Part shown: piece after piece, positions 19,178 to 30,400 of the stretch
Layout: each line of letters opens with the position of its first letter
How positions within the stretch are numbered: the stretch's first letter is position 1
Assembly (NCBI RefSeq): GCF_013394385.1
Contig: NZ_AP022834.1
Coordinates: 2,294,001-2,358,000 of the forward strand
Length of the DNA: 64,000 nucleotides
Source of the DNA: Kocuria sp. TGY1127_2
GTDB taxonomy: Bacteria > Actinomycetota > Actinomycetes > Actinomycetales > Micrococcaceae
Direction of reading: 5' to 3'
Made by a program: the position numbers and the translations under genes
The notes under the pieces: model-generated
Database searches by the model: none
What the model was told of the DNA's origin: nothing
What the model saw: the letters and a program-made list of their open reading frames with translations, nothing else

Positions 19178-19663
19178 CTACGGTGCCGGGCAGAAGGACG
19201 GAACCAGCGAGGGGTCTGCGCCCGTGGGGCACGGCGAGAAGGTGAAGATCACCAAGGTGCCGACGAGCAGGATGAACCCGGAGGCCAGGAAGAGCAGAGT
19301 CTTGAGCCAGAAGCGGGTCTTGTCCTTTTCGGCGTAGTCGTCGATCACGGTGCGAACGCCATTTGTTCCGTGAATCATGGCGAGCCACAACATGATCAAG
19401 TCCCAGGTCTGCCAGAACGGATTGGCCCATTTGCCGCCCACGAAGCCGAAATCGATCGCGTGCACGCCGTCGCCCATCATGAGGTTGACGAACAAGTGGC
19501 CGAAGATCAAAACGATCAGCAGGACACCGGAGACTCGCATGTACAACCATGCGAACATCTCGAAGTTATTGCGCTTGGAACCGGAGCGGTTGTATTTGAT
19601 GCCATCGACGCTGTTGTCACGGCTACGGGGAACCGCGATCCGAGTTTTCAACGGAGTTGCCAT
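19178..19663 (-). CDS. sdhD: Succinate dehydrogenase membrane anchor subunit
   Basis: A 161-residue membrane protein with three helices, corresponding to VSGVLLIVLIFGHLFVNLMMG, the segment around WDLIMLWLAMIHGTNGVRT and TLLFLASGFILLVGTLVIF. The FEMFAWLYMRVSG segment and the His residues at GHLF and IHGTNG fit the quinone/haem anchor of actinobacterial complex II. GGAGGT precedes the ATG by 8 nt and overlaps the end of sdhC. Only 3 nt separate the two genes. Confidence 0.93.
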   Translation of the reverse strand: MATPLKTRIAVPRSRDNSVDGIKYNRSGSKRNNFEMFAWLYMRVSGVLLIVLIFGHLFVNLMMGDGVHAIDFGFVGGKWANPFWQTWDLIMLWLAMIHGTNGVRTVIDDYAEKDKTRFWLKTLLFLASGFILLVGTLVIFTFSPCPTGADPSLVPSFCPAP

Positions 19664-19666
19664 TGG

Positions 19667-20047
19667 TTAGTGACCTCCAAAGACGATGGCGAGATGGCGG
19701 ATGAGGAACGGCACAACGGCAATGACCCAAAGAATCAGAACGCCCCAAAGCATCGCCTTCTGGTTCTTGGCGCCGTTCTTCCAGAAGTCGATCAGGATAA
19801 TCCGAAGACCGTTGAAGGCGTGGTAGACGATAGCGGCAACCAAGCCGGCCTCGCCGAGACCCATGATCGGGTTCTTGTACGTGGCGATCACGTGGTTGTA
19901 AGCCTCGGGGGAAACCCGCACGAGGGCCGTATCAAGTACGTGGACAAGCAAAAAGAAGAAGATAGCGATGCCTGTGACGCGATGGGCCACCCAGGACCAC
20001 ATGCCCTGGCGGCCTCGATAGAGGGTGCCCTTGGATGTATTCGGCAC
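19667..20047 (-). CDS. sdhC: Succinate dehydrogenase cytochrome b556 subunit
   Basis: A 126-residue anchor subunit. The conserved start of the domain GTLYRGRQGMWSWVAHRVTG is followed by three helices (IAIFFFLLVHVLDTALV, AGLVAAIVYHAFNGLRI, AMLWGVLILWVIAVVPFLI). HVLD and YHAFNGLR carry the candidate haem ligands. I place the start at the GTG at 20047, because GGGAGG (20060-20055) stands 7 nt upstream and homologues begin at this point. The open frame extends 37 codons further, but that part looks non-coding. First gene of sdhCDAB. Confidence 0.93.
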   Translation of the reverse strand: MPNTSKGTLYRGRQGMWSWVAHRVTGIAIFFFLLVHVLDTALVRVSPEAYNHVIATYKNPIMGLGEAGLVAAIVYHAFNGLRIILIDFWKNGAKNQKAMLWGVLILWVIAVVPFLIRHLAIVFGGH

Positions 20048-20400
20048 TGAATAACCTCCCTGTTTCATCAACCGGAGGGCCGCGGCGTCGGTCTTCCATC
20101 CGGCGAGGGGCCCACGTTTACACTGCCACTGCGCAGACCGGGCAGGCCCGTGAGTCATGAGTGAGCGAGTTCTCTTGTCAGATTACCAGCAGCCAGACGG
20201 CTTGCTGACACCATGTCGACGCCGCCCTTCCCCGGAATTCTGGGGGCAATAAGCAACAATTTCATCACCTAATACCTTGCTTCCCACTGTTTCCGCCGAT
20301 CGGCTCCCGGGAAATTCCCAGGCGGCCTGGTCGACCTGCCCCAAAGGCTCCTCCCCGAGCCTTGAGAATTATGACGAACGCAACCGGTACGATGTGAGCG
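20048..20400. other. Divergent intergenic region between sdhC and manC
   Basis: A 353-bp spacer holding the promoters of two divergent transcripts. On the minus strand a TAATCT hexamer (20185-20180) is a weak -10 candidate for sdhC, but no good -35 is visible. On the plus strand TACGAT (20388-20393) lies 7 nt before the manC ATG. A small inverted repeat CCAGG-CGG-CCTGG is present near 20318-20330. I see no gene, tRNA or riboswitch. Confidence 0.4.
20388..20393 (+). promoter_or_regulatory. Candidate -10 element for a leaderless manC transcript
   Basis: TACGAT ends 7 nt before the manC ATG and no ribosome binding site is present, so transcription probably starts at the A of the start codon. 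No convincing -35 is visible. Confidence 0.4.
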
Positions 20401-21510
20401 ATGAAATCACCACACAAACACTTCCACCCATTTATCCCGGCAGGCGGGGTTGGGTCCCGCCTTTGGCCCCTATCCAGGGCAGACGCACCAAAATTTCTCC
20501 TGGATCTCACGGGATCGGGCCATTCGCTTCTGCGCTCCACCTTCGACAGGCTGATCGATCTCAGCTCAAGTGGTGTGATGGTTGTCACGGGTCGCTCTCA
20601 CGCCCAGGCCGTCCGCCAGCAGTTGCCAGAATGCTCGGAGTCGGATCTGGTCTTGGAGCCCTCCCCCAAGGATTCGGGTGCGGCCATCGGCCTGGCCTCG
20701 GCCATCATTTCCCTGCGAGATCCGGAAGCCATTATCGGCTCGTTCGCTGCCGACCATGTGGTGGAACCCACAGATGAATTCCATAGGGTCGTCGAGGAAG
20801 CCATCGCGACCGCGGCCACGGGCCGGATCGTGACCATCGGTATCACGCCGACGTCCCCTTCCACCGGCTTCGGCTATATCCGTGCCAACGAGAGACTCGA
20901 CGTCCCGGCAGCTCCATCGGCACTCAAAGTCGCCGAATTCGTCGAGAAACCGGATGAAGACACCGCGCGGGCCTACGTCCGCAGTGGCGAATACACCTGG
21001 AATGCCGGAATGTTCGTGGCGCCTGCCAAGCTCCTCTTGGCCCATCTCGAGGCCAGCCAGCCCGAGTTGCATGCAGGCATTATGGAGATCGCCGAAGCAT
21101 GGGAGACAGAACAGAGAGATGCGGTGATGGACCGCATCTGGCCGAATCTTCCGAAGATCGCTATCGACTACGCCGTCGCGGAGCCCGCCGCGGCTGCGGG
21201 CGACGTCGCCATGGTTCCCGCGTCCTTCACCTGGGACGACGTCGGGGATTTCGCCGCCATCAGCCGGCTGAACCGCGCCGTCAACGTGGACGAAGTGGCG
21301 GTCATCGGCAAGAACAAGCGCGTGATGACCGATAACGCCTCCGGCATCGTCGCCTCTGACACGAGCCGCATCGTGGCGCTGATCGGGGTTGAGGACATTG
21401 TCGTCGTCGATACCCCGGATGCCCTGTTGGTGACCACTCAGGAGCACGCTCAACGGGTCAAGAACGCTGTCAATGCACTCAAGGAGAACGGCGACACCGA
21501 CGTCCTGTAA
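20401..21510 (+). CDS. manC: Mannose-1-phosphate guanylyltransferase
   Basis: A 369-residue nucleotidyltransferase that makes GDP-mannose from GTP and mannose 1-phosphate, feeding glycan and phosphatidylinositol mannoside synthesis. The N-terminal signature is FIPAGGVGSRLWPLSRADAPKF (residues about 10-31), with the pyrophosphorylase loop and the lysine. GSFAADHVVEP, GYIRANE, FVEKPDEDTA, YTWNAGMFV and WDDVGDFAAI are all conserved. The length fits the monofunctional actinobacterial form without the phosphomannose isomerase domain. It is divergent from sdhC and convergent with the 2H phosphoesterase gene. Confidence 0.95.
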   Translation: MKSPHKHFHPFIPAGGVGSRLWPLSRADAPKFLLDLTGSGHSLLRSTFDRLIDLSSSGVMVVTGRSHAQAVRQQLPECSESDLVLEPSPKDSGAAIGLASAIISLRDPEAIIGSFAADHVVEPTDEFHRVVEEAIATAATGRIVTIGITPTSPSTGFGYIRANERLDVPAAPSALKVAEFVEKPDEDTARAYVRSGEYTWNAGMFVAPAKLLLAHLEASQPELHAGIMEIAEAWETEQRDAVMDRIWPNLPKIAIDYAVAEPAAAAGDVAMVPASFTWDDVGDFAAISRLNRAVNVDEVAVIGKNKRVMTDNASGIVASDTSRIVALIGVEDIVVVDTPDALLVTTQEHAQRVKNAVNALKENGDTDVL

Positions 21511-21632
21511 AGGCATCGTCCTCACGGAACCCGAAGGCCTCTGGGGGGCCCGCAAACCTCGAAGCCGCCCCAGTCTCTTGCGGAAGATGGTGGCGGCTCT
21601 GACTGCCCTCGGTGCCGCTCCATACCAGCGCC

Positions 21633-22199
21633 TCAGCCGAAGTTGATTCTTCCCAACGGTCGCCAACCGCTGACTTCACCGATATAGGCATCCATTCCTC
21701 GAAGCGGGAACGTGACCCTGTAATCTCGGAAGTCGGACAAGGCCGCCTCGAGGGTTTTGCGGTTCTCGTTCTGGGTCAGTGTCATGTGCGGATGATAAAG
21801 GAACGGTGAGGCGCTCTCCCGTAACGACAGGCACCGCTCGTGCAGGTCGGTCAAGAAGTCCTCGCCCTCCCCCACGGAGAGAAACACGACGTCGCTCATG
21901 GGCCGGAAAGTCCCGGTGCCGGACAGTGTGAGGTTCCCCGGCGCGAAACCGCGGCATTTCTCGCGCAGCTCGGAGATGAAGCGCGTGGCTTCTTCTTCAG
22001 GATTCTCGCCCAGCTCCGCAATGAAGACCGTAATGTGGAGCGGAACCCCAGTGCCCGTGCAGTGTTCCGAACGCCAGCGAATAACGTCCTCGTGCACTTG
22101 AAGGGGCACATCCAGAACCAAACTCAGATAGCTGCGACCAGGCATGATGGTCGGACTCACACTAATCTTGCCGTTGTTCACGTCAGAAGTGGGCACCAT
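21633..22199 (-). CDS. 2'-5' RNA ligase family protein (2H phosphoesterase)
   Basis: A 188-residue protein with the two H-x-T/S motifs of the 2H superfamily: PLHITVFIAEL (about residue 55) and YHPHMTLTQNEN (about residue 137). Members act as cyclic nucleotide phosphodiesterases or RNA ligases in RNA processing. The actual substrate is unknown. The start is uncertain: the ATG at 22199 is used, a TTG lies three codons earlier, and MPGRSYLSLV further in is where homology begins. It follows trpS by 15 nt or less and is likely co-transcribed. Confidence 0.83.
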   Translation of the reverse strand: MVPTSDVNNGKISVSPTIMPGRSYLSLVLDVPLQVHEDVIRWRSEHCTGTGVPLHITVFIAELGENPEEEATRFISELREKCRGFAPGNLTLSGTGTFRPMSDVVFLSVGEGEDFLTDLHERCLSLRESASPFLYHPHMTLTQNENRKTLEAALSDFRDYRVTFPLRGMDAYIGEVSGWRPLGRINFG

Positions 22200-22214
22200 G
22201 GTTTCCAAGAGGTT

Positions 22215-23252
22215 TCAGGCCCGCGGAGGCAGGAATCCCATGTGCTCGTAAGCTGACGCGATGGTCGGAACCGCGATTTCCCGGGCTTTGGCGGCTCCGA
22301 TCGCCAGGAGCCTGTCCAATTCAGCGGGATCATCCATGATCTCCAGCGTGCGTTCACGGATCGGCCCGAAGACCTCAGCGACGACTTCGGCCAGTCCGAC
22401 CTTCAGGTGTCCGTACATCTTGCCTTCGTATTCCGCGACGATTTCATCGACCGGACGCCGGGTGAGCGAAGAATAAATGGTCAGAAGATTCGAAACACCC
22501 GGTTTGGATTCCCTGTCAAAACGGATTTCCGTGCCGTCGTCGGTGACCGCGGATTTAATCTTTTTCGCCAACTTCTTCGGATCGTCCAGCAACCAGATGA
22601 TTCCGCTCTCGGACTCCGCCGATTTGGACATCTTGGCAGACGGGTTCTGCAGATCGTAAATCTTGGCGGTGTCCTTGAGGATCTTGGCCTCCGGGACCAC
22701 GAAGGTCTCCCCAAAACGTGCATTGAAGCGTTGTGCGAGGTTGCGGGTCAATTCGAGGTGCTGGCGCTGATCTTCGCCGACCGGGACTTGGTCGGTTTGA
22801 TACAGCAGGATATCGGCGGCCATGAGCATCGGGTACGCGTACAGACCGGCAGATGTGTTCTCGGATCCCTGCTTGGCGGATTTGTCCTTGAATTGCGTCA
22901 TGCGACGGGCCTCGCCGTCACCCGTAATGCAGTTCAGCAACCAGGCCAGCTGCGTATGCTCCGGAACGTGCGACTGCACGAAAAACGGCGTCTTAGTGGG
23001 ATCGATGCCTGCCGCGATGTACTGCGCCGCCGTCTTCCGAGTCCGTTCCGCGAGCTGTTTGGGATCCTGCGGCACAGTAATGGCATGGAGGTCAGGAATG
23101 AAGTAAATGCACTCGTTTTCCTCCTGCATGTCCACCCAGTTCCGGACCGCTCCAACATAGTTTCCCAGATGCAGGGAATCAGCGGAGGGCTGCGCACCGG
23201 AGAATACTCGAGGCGCGCCGGTGGATGCGTTGGGAATAGTGCGTTCAGTCAT
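22215..23252 (-). CDS. trpS: Tryptophanyl-tRNA synthetase
   Basis: A 345-residue class I aminoacyl-tRNA synthetase that charges tRNA-Trp. The HIGH-type motif appears as [14 protein letters not shown] and the KMSKS motif as [29 protein letters not shown] is the conserved tryptophanyl-AMP region, and [16 protein letters not shown] is also typical. I start at [10 protein letters not shown] (23252) because homologues begin just before RVFSGAQPS; the open frame extends 16 codons further upstream. The 2H gene follows directly. Confidence 0.96.
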   Translation of the reverse strand: MTERTIPNASTGAPRVFSGAQPSADSLHLGNYVGAVRNWVDMQEENECIYFIPDLHAITVPQDPKQLAERTRKTAAQYIAAGIDPTKTPFFVQSHVPEHTQLAWLLNCITGDGEARRMTQFKDKSAKQGSENTSAGLYAYPMLMAADILLYQTDQVPVGEDQRQHLELTRNLAQRFNARFGETFVVPEAKILKDTAKIYDLQNPSAKMSKSAESESGIIWLLDDPKKLAKKIKSAVTDDGTEIRFDRESKPGVSNLLTIYSSLTRRPVDEIVAEYEGKMYGHLKVGLAEVVAEVFGPIRERTLEIMDDPAELDRLLAIGAAKAREIAVPTIASAYEHMGFLPPRA

Positions 23253-23321
23253 TCTTGTCTTTTCTACTCTCTTCAATACCTGCCCAGCATGGCCGGTCAT
23301 CGACGGATGGGCTAGGTATTC

Positions 23322-24191
23322 CTAGAACTGGTAATCGACCACGAGCGGTGCGTGGTCGGAGAAACGGGTGTCATAACTCGGCGCACGATCGACCACTGCG
23401 GACTTCGCTGCTTCGGCCATAGCCGGAGTCGCCATGTGGTAGTCGATCCGCCAGCCGGCGTCGTTGTCGAAGGCCTGGCCCCTGTAGGACCACCAGGTGT
23501 ACGGGCCGGGCACCTCGCCGGCCAGCTCGCGGGCAACGTCGCGGTATCCGAGGTCGCCGAAGAACCGATCGAAATAGGCCCGTTCTTCCGGGAGGAATCC
23601 GGCGTTCTTGAGATTGCCCTTCCAGTTCTTGATATCGAGTTCGGTGTGGCCGACGTTGAGGTCGCCTACGATCAGCGCGTGGTCGGAATGCTGAGCCAGC
23701 GCAGGCAGGCGCTCGAGCATGACGTCCAGGAAACGGTACTTGTCATCTTGACGCTCCGTGCCGACTTCGCCCGAATGGACGTAGGCAGAGACGACCGTCA
23801 GGGTTTCACCATGGGGAAGCTCGTAATCGGCCTCGACCCAGCGGCCCGACGTTGCGAAGTAGTCGACTCCAATGTTCTCCCTCTTGGCTACGGGTTGACC
23901 GGACAGACGCGAAGGACGCTCGGCCGAATCCTTGCGAGTAGCAATCGCGACTCCGGCGCGCCCTTTGGCTTCGGCCTCAGCATGGAGGATGTCCCACTCG
24001 TCTTCACCGAGAAGGTTGCGGAGGTTCTTGTCCGGAGCACGAACCTCCTGCATGCACAGGATGTCGATATCGCGATCTGCCAGCCAGTCCCCCATCGTCT
24101 GCTTCTTCTTGGGGTTGTAAGCTGCACGGATTCCATTGACGTTGACGGTCGCGATGCGCAGACTTTTGGCGTCTCGAGTGCTCTCATTCAT
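23322..24191 (-). CDS. xthA: Exodeoxyribonuclease III
   Basis: A 289-residue AP endonuclease/exonuclease of the endonuclease-exonuclease-phosphatase superfamily, for base excision repair. Conserved residues are visible in RIATVNVNGIRAA, DILCMQEVRA (metal Glu), VVSAYVHSG, LIVGDLNVGHTELDIKNWKGN (catalytic Asp/Asn), GWRIDYHMAT and the final RFSDHAPLVVDY with the catalytic Asp-His. The start at 24191 (MNESTRDAK) has GGAAGG about 11 nt upstream; an in-frame ATG seven codons earlier is possible. Confidence 0.95.
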   Translation of the reverse strand: MNESTRDAKSLRIATVNVNGIRAAYNPKKKQTMGDWLADRDIDILCMQEVRAPDKNLRNLLGEDEWDILHAEAEAKGRAGVAIATRKDSAERPSRLSGQPVAKRENIGVDYFATSGRWVEADYELPHGETLTVVSAYVHSGEVGTERQDDKYRFLDVMLERLPALAQHSDHALIVGDLNVGHTELDIKNWKGNLKNAGFLPEERAYFDRFFGDLGYRDVARELAGEVPGPYTWWSYRGQAFDNDAGWRIDYHMATPAMAEAAKSAVVDRAPSYDTRFSDHAPLVVDYQF

Positions 24192-24282
24192 GTAGTGGGG
24201 GGCCTTCCTCATGATCCTTCGAATTGCCGGCGCGAGGCGTCCTCAGGCGCCCTGGCGCATGTGCCGATGTTCGTAGTGGGTG

Positions 24283-24819
24283 TCAGTCGACGACCGTGCC
24301 GTCCACCGTGTCCTGCGACTGAACCATACCCATCCCGTTCTTGGCCGTGAAGTTGATGGTATCGATCGCACGGTCGACGACTTCCCGATCAGCCTGCTCG
24401 CCTTTGGCGATTTCCTCTTTGAGAACCTTGTTCTGGACCAGCACGATCTGGAAGGAATGCGCGAGTTTTTGGTCCCGCATGGCGTCCGCTTCGGGCACGG
24501 ACGATGTTCCCGAAGACGGCGCCCGGAGCTGAGCGTCCTCGAGGTCGCTCTGCAACTTTCTGACAGCATTTTTGCCGAAGCGCAACGTTCCTCGGACGAG
24601 GAAAAGAGCATAGGCCGCGAGGGCAAGCCACCCCAATGCAATAGCGGCCAGGATCCAGCCCAGAACCGACTGCTCATTGGCCGCGGTGATCACCGCAAAC
24701 ACGAAGATCAGAACCATCACCGCCATGCCAATCACGGTGGCCCAAAAGGCCCTTCCGCTCGTTGCACTGTTGGTACTTGCATTGCCCACGCGGGGGCCTG
24801 AACTTCCGATCGGTTGCAT
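24283..24819 (-). CDS. Hypothetical membrane protein with two helices
   Basis: A 178-residue protein. A 25-residue polar N terminus is followed by two transmembrane helices (FWATVIGMAVMVLIFVFAVI and VLGWILAAIALGWLALAAYALF, about 25-75). The remaining 100 residues are cytoplasmic and helical, with charged heptads (LRFGKNAVRKLQSDLEDA, then NKVLKEEIAKGEQADREVV) suggestive of a coiled coil. No family is recognised. The start at 24819 is preceded by TACAAT at 7 nt and no ribosome binding site, pointing to leaderless translation. It stands alone between xthA and the folD terminator. Confidence 0.75.
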   Translation of the reverse strand: MQPIGSSGPRVGNASTNSATSGRAFWATVIGMAVMVLIFVFAVITAANEQSVLGWILAAIALGWLALAAYALFLVRGTLRFGKNAVRKLQSDLEDAQLRAPSSGTSSVPEADAMRDQKLAHSFQIVLVQNKVLKEEIAKGEQADREVVDRAIDTINFTAKNGMGMVQSQDTVDGTVVD

Positions 24820-24826
24820 GGTGCCT

Positions 24827-24832
24827 ATTGTA
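24827..24832 (-). promoter_or_regulatory. Candidate -10 (TACAAT) for a leaderless transcript
   Basis: TACAAT on the minus strand ends exactly 7 nt before the ATG at 24819, and no Shine-Dalgarno sequence is present. Confidence 0.45.
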
Positions 24833-24916
24833 CAAGGACGTTTATACACAAACACGTGGCGGACGAGCCTGTGGAGAAGCCCTACGGCCACAGACCGACG
24901 GACCACCATCCCCTAC

Positions 24917-24975
24917 GAAAAAGTGGCCGCCTGACGCGTGCGATTCCTCCACGGATCGCTCGCCAAGCGGCCACT
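24917..24975 (-). terminator. Intrinsic terminator of the glyA-folD operon
   Basis: On the minus strand a 9-bp stem (AGTGGCCGC at 24922-24930 with GCGGCCACT at 24967-24975) encloses a smaller GCGAT/ATCGC hairpin and is followed directly by TTTTT. It begins 28 nt after the folD stop. This is the only clear T-run terminator seen in the window. Confidence 0.75.
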
Positions 24976-25002
24976 CTAAGTAGCGAAAACGACCGCGGCC
25001 GG

Positions 25003-25905
25003 TTATGCGTCTGCCGCCAGCCTTTCGGCTCTCTCCACGACGTTGACGAGCAGCATCGCACGGGTCATCGGACCGACTCCGCCCGGGTTGGGCGAATACC
25101 ATGAGGATTTGGCCGCCGCTTCCGGATGGATGTCCCCGGTGAGCTTCTTCTTGCCCGTTTCCGGGTTCAGAACTCGTGAAACCCCGACGTCCAACAGAAT
25201 CGCCCCGTCAGTGACCTGTTCCGGCCGTACCGCATGCGGAACTCCGATTGCCGCAACAATAATGTCCGCACGGGACAGAACGTCGTCGAGATTCTTGGTT
25301 CCCGTGTGAGCGATTGTCACGGTCGCGTTGATGTCTCGGCGCGACAACAGCAGCCCCAGAGGGCGCCCGACCGTGATTCCGCGGCCCAGGACCACCACAT
25401 TCTTTCCAACCAAATCGATTCCGTGCCGATGCATCAGCTCAATGATGCCGTTCGGCGTACACGGAAGCGGAGAATCGATATCCCCGTAGACATTCAGCAC
25501 GAGCCGCCCCAGGTTGGTCGGGTGCAAACCGTCGGCATCCTTGTCCGGGTCGATTCTCTCGAGGATTCGGTTCGTGTCGATATGCGGTGGCAACGGCAGT
25601 TGAACGATGTAACCGGTGCATTCCGGATCCTGGTTCAGCTCCTCGACAACTCTTTCGAGCTCTTCCTGGGTCACGTCTTCAGGCAGTTCTCGGCGAATCG
25701 ACGCGATCCCCACCTCGGCGCAATCGCGATGTTTGCCACCCACATAGGAGTGCGACGCCGGATCGTCACCGACCAAAACCGTCCCGAGTCCGGCCGTGAT
25801 TCCCTTTCCCTTGAGAACCTCCACCCGGTCATGGAGCTCTGATTTGATGGCCGCAGCCGTCGCGGTGCCATCGAGGATCTTCGGGGAATTGCCGTGGTTG
25901 GCCAT
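25003..25905 (-). CDS. folD: Methylenetetrahydrofolate dehydrogenase/cyclohydrolase
   Basis: A 300-residue bifunctional enzyme that interconverts 5,10-methylene-, methenyl- and 10-formyl-THF. Conserved features: [23 protein letters not shown] with the active-site Lys, [42 protein letters not shown], and the C-terminal [19 protein letters not shown]. The start is placed at [13 protein letters not shown] (25905), which matches family length. A GTG at 25956-25957 overlapping the glyA stop in a GTGA arrangement is a real alternative that would add 17 residues. It works with GlyA in one-carbon metabolism. Confidence 0.95.
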   Translation of the reverse strand: MANHGNSPKILDGTATAAAIKSELHDRVEVLKGKGITAGLGTVLVGDDPASHSYVGGKHRDCAEVGIASIRRELPEDVTQEELERVVEELNQDPECTGYIVQLPLPPHIDTNRILERIDPDKDADGLHPTNLGRLVLNVYGDIDSPLPCTPNGIIELMHRHGIDLVGKNVVVLGRGITVGRPLGLLLSRRDINATVTIAHTGTKNLDDVLSRADIIVAAIGVPHAVRPEQVTDGAILLDVGVSRVLNPETGKKKLTGDIHPEAAAKSSWYSPNPGGVGPMTRAMLLVNVVERAERLAADA

Positions 25906-25949
25906 ATCGCTGATTTCGGATTCTCTTTCTTTTTGTTCTTCGGTTACCG

Positions 25950-27236
<1,287 letters not shown>

Positions 27237-27456
27237 AGTTCTCCTGTTGGGCTGACTCCACACCGGGCCCGGCGTGGCACGCGAAAGGCTTCTGCATCAT
27301 TCTAGGACATGGGACACCATGGACATTGGTCCGTTTCACAGTAGGACGGGTTGTGTATAGCCGTACGTGAACGGCCTAAGAAATAACCCTCGTATCGAAC
27401 CAATCGGTAACTTGAGCGTGTTTAATGGGTGCCTGAGCCAACAGGAAAGGTCCTTG

Positions 27457-30400
27457 ATGAACTCTCTCAACCCGCTCGGAACCAGTGATCCCCTTAACCT
27501 GCGTTCCGGTTCCCCGTACAGGCCGGAATCGAGCACTACGAGAGAAAATCGTTCGCAACTGCCGCTTTCGGTGCCCCAGAAGGCCGTCATCTTCGACATG
27601 GACGGCATCGTCACGGACACGGCAGCAGTGCACGCGAACGCGTGGAAGAAGCTCTTCGATGCGATCCTGTCCGATTCTCGCCTGGAGCCTTCAGAAGGGC
27701 ACGACGCCGGGGACATAGATCGCAGCGAATTCAGCATCACGACGGACTACCGCTCTTACGTGGATGGGCGCGCCCGCGAGGACGGCGTTCGAACCTTACT
27801 CGCGGCCCGCAACGCGGCTCTCCCCGAAGGCAATGACAACGACTCCGCAGGCCAGTGGACGGTTCAGGGACAGTCTCGCCTCAAGAACGACTACTTTCAG
27901 GAGGAGCTCGAGTTCAACGGCGTGACCGTTTTCAAGGGAACCGTTGAACTGGCTCGCCGCCTCAAGCGCAGCGGCGTGCCGATCGCCCTCGTCACGGCGT
28001 CCAGAAATTCGACGTCGGTTCTCGAGGCCGCGGATCTGGGGGACCTCTTCGACCTCATCATCGACGGTACTTACGCTCTTGAGAACAACGTCCCCGGAAA
28101 ACCGGCGCCCGATATGTTCCTCGCCGCGGCGAAACAACTCGGCGTCGCCCCAAAGGATGCCGCGGTCATCGAGGATGCCGTATCAGGGGTTCAGGCGGCT
28201 CGGGCAGGCGGGTTCGGTCTCGTCGTCGGCATCAACCGACACGGCGACCGCAATGAACTGGACGAGGCCGGCGCCGACCTGGTGCACAACGACGTCGCGG
28301 AGCTCGATCTCGGAGCGCAACGTGACGATTCGTGGAAACTCATCTACCACGGTTTCGACCCGGAGCAGGAAGGCCATCGGGAAGCGCTACTGACCCTCGC
28401 CAATGGCTACATGGGTGTCCGTGGCTGCCGGCCCGAGCGCGGCGACGACGGGGTCCATTACCCGGGAACCTACGCCGCGGGGTTGTTCAATCGTGTGGTC
28501 TCCCATATCAACGGTCGCGACCTCGAACACGAGTCGATGGTCAATCTTCCGAACTTCCAGTTCTTGGACCTTCGGTTGCGGGGCGGCGACTGGTGGTCCG
28601 AGGGCGGCATGCAACCCCTCGACGAAGTCACGGAACTCGATCTGCGCCATGGAGTACTCTCCCGTCGGTGTCTGTTGGAAGAGGTTCCCAGCGAGGTCGG
28701 CGAGCCCTATTCGGAAACACCCCGGCGTGTCCAGGTCGAACAGCGACGCATCGTCTCGATGGCGAATCGTCACCTGGCCGCCATGGAAACCACGGTGACA
28801 CCGGTCGGCTGGTCGGGGCGAATTCATGTGCGGAGCGGAATCGACCCGAACGTCACCAACAACAATGTTGCCGAATACCGCGAATTGGCCCGTCATCACC
28901 TCGTCGCAGAGGCCTCGACCACGCTTCCGGACAACACCTTGATCAACGTCGTCCGGACCAATCAGTCGGGCCACGAGATCGCCGTCGCTCAACGCACCGA
29001 AGTCCGTGCGCCCGTCAGCTCGCGTCTCGAGCGGGAAATCCGACCGGGCGGGGTCGAAATGCGCCGTTACCGGGTAGACGGGCAGGACGGAAAGGCCGTC
29101 GTGTTCGATACGACCACGGCGCTGGTGACGTCACGCGATTCGGCGATCGCGTCCCCGGTGCTCGGCGCGGTTGAGGCGCTGAACAGAACCGACACCGGGT
29201 TCGATGCGCTCTACGGCCCCCACGAGCAGACGTGGTCCCGATTGTGGGCTCGATTCGCCGTGGACATCGAGACCGATGTGGATACGATGCTGGCCCTCCG
29301 CCTCCACATCTTCCATATTGTGCAAACCCTCGGCCCCAACATGGAGCTCAACGACGCCGGCGTGACCGCTCGCGGCCTCCACGGTGAGGGTTACCGGGGG
29401 CACATCTTCTGGGACGAGATCTTCATTCTGCCGATCATCACAATGCGCCTGCCTTTTGTGACCAGGTCGCTCTTGCAATACAGGTGGGCGCGCCTGCCAG
29501 CGGCACGATACAAGGCCACAGAATTCGGGGCCAAGGGCGCAATGTTCCCCTGGCAGTCCGGCTCAGACGGGAGAGAAGAAACTCCCGTCGAGTTGTACAA
29601 CCCTCATTCGGACCGTTGGATGCCGGACAACTCGTGGCGCCAATTCCACGTGGGCCTGGCCATTGCTTACAACTCATGGCAGTACTACACCGCCACGGCA
29701 GACACGAGCTGGCTCGCTCACCAGGGCGCGGAGCTCATGATCGAGATCGCTCGTTTCTTCACCTCGCTGGTGACCTTTGACCCTAACGACCGGCGGTACC
29801 ACATCGAAGGAGCGATGGGACCGGACGAGTATCACGACGGCTACCCCGGCTCAGTCGATGGCGGCGGCCTGAAGGACAACGCATACACCAATGTCCTTGC
29901 CGCGTGGCTCTTCCGCCATACGCTTGAGATCTTCGAGGAACTGCCCGAGCATCAATCACTGCGGGTGTCGTCGGCGAACAACGTGACCGAGGCCGAACTC
30001 GCTGCGTGGAAGCATATGGCCGCGAACATTGCGGTTCCGTTCAATCATGACGGAACCATCAGCCAGTTCGAGGGGTACGACGATCTCAAGGAGATCGACT
30101 GGGACCATTACCGGCGGAAGTACGGGAATATCGGGCGCATGGACCTGATTCTCGAATCGGAGGGCGATGCGACCAACAACTACAAGCTCTCCAAACAGGC
30201 CGATACCCTGATGCTCGTGTACCTCTTCGGGCAACGGGGCCTTCAGGAGGAGTTGGCGCACCTGGGCTACGACGTATCCTTGGCCAAGATCGAGGACACG
30301 ATCAGCTACTATCTGGCCCGGACGTCCAATGGCTCCTCGCTATCCCGAGTCGTGACGGCGTCGATCATGTCCCGAGTCGACCCACGGCACTCATGGAGTG

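Noticed and set aside
27237-27456. Possible riboswitch upstream of glyA
   Set aside because: No conserved ZTP, THF or glycine aptamer core could be found by eye; a covariance model search would be needed to overturn this.
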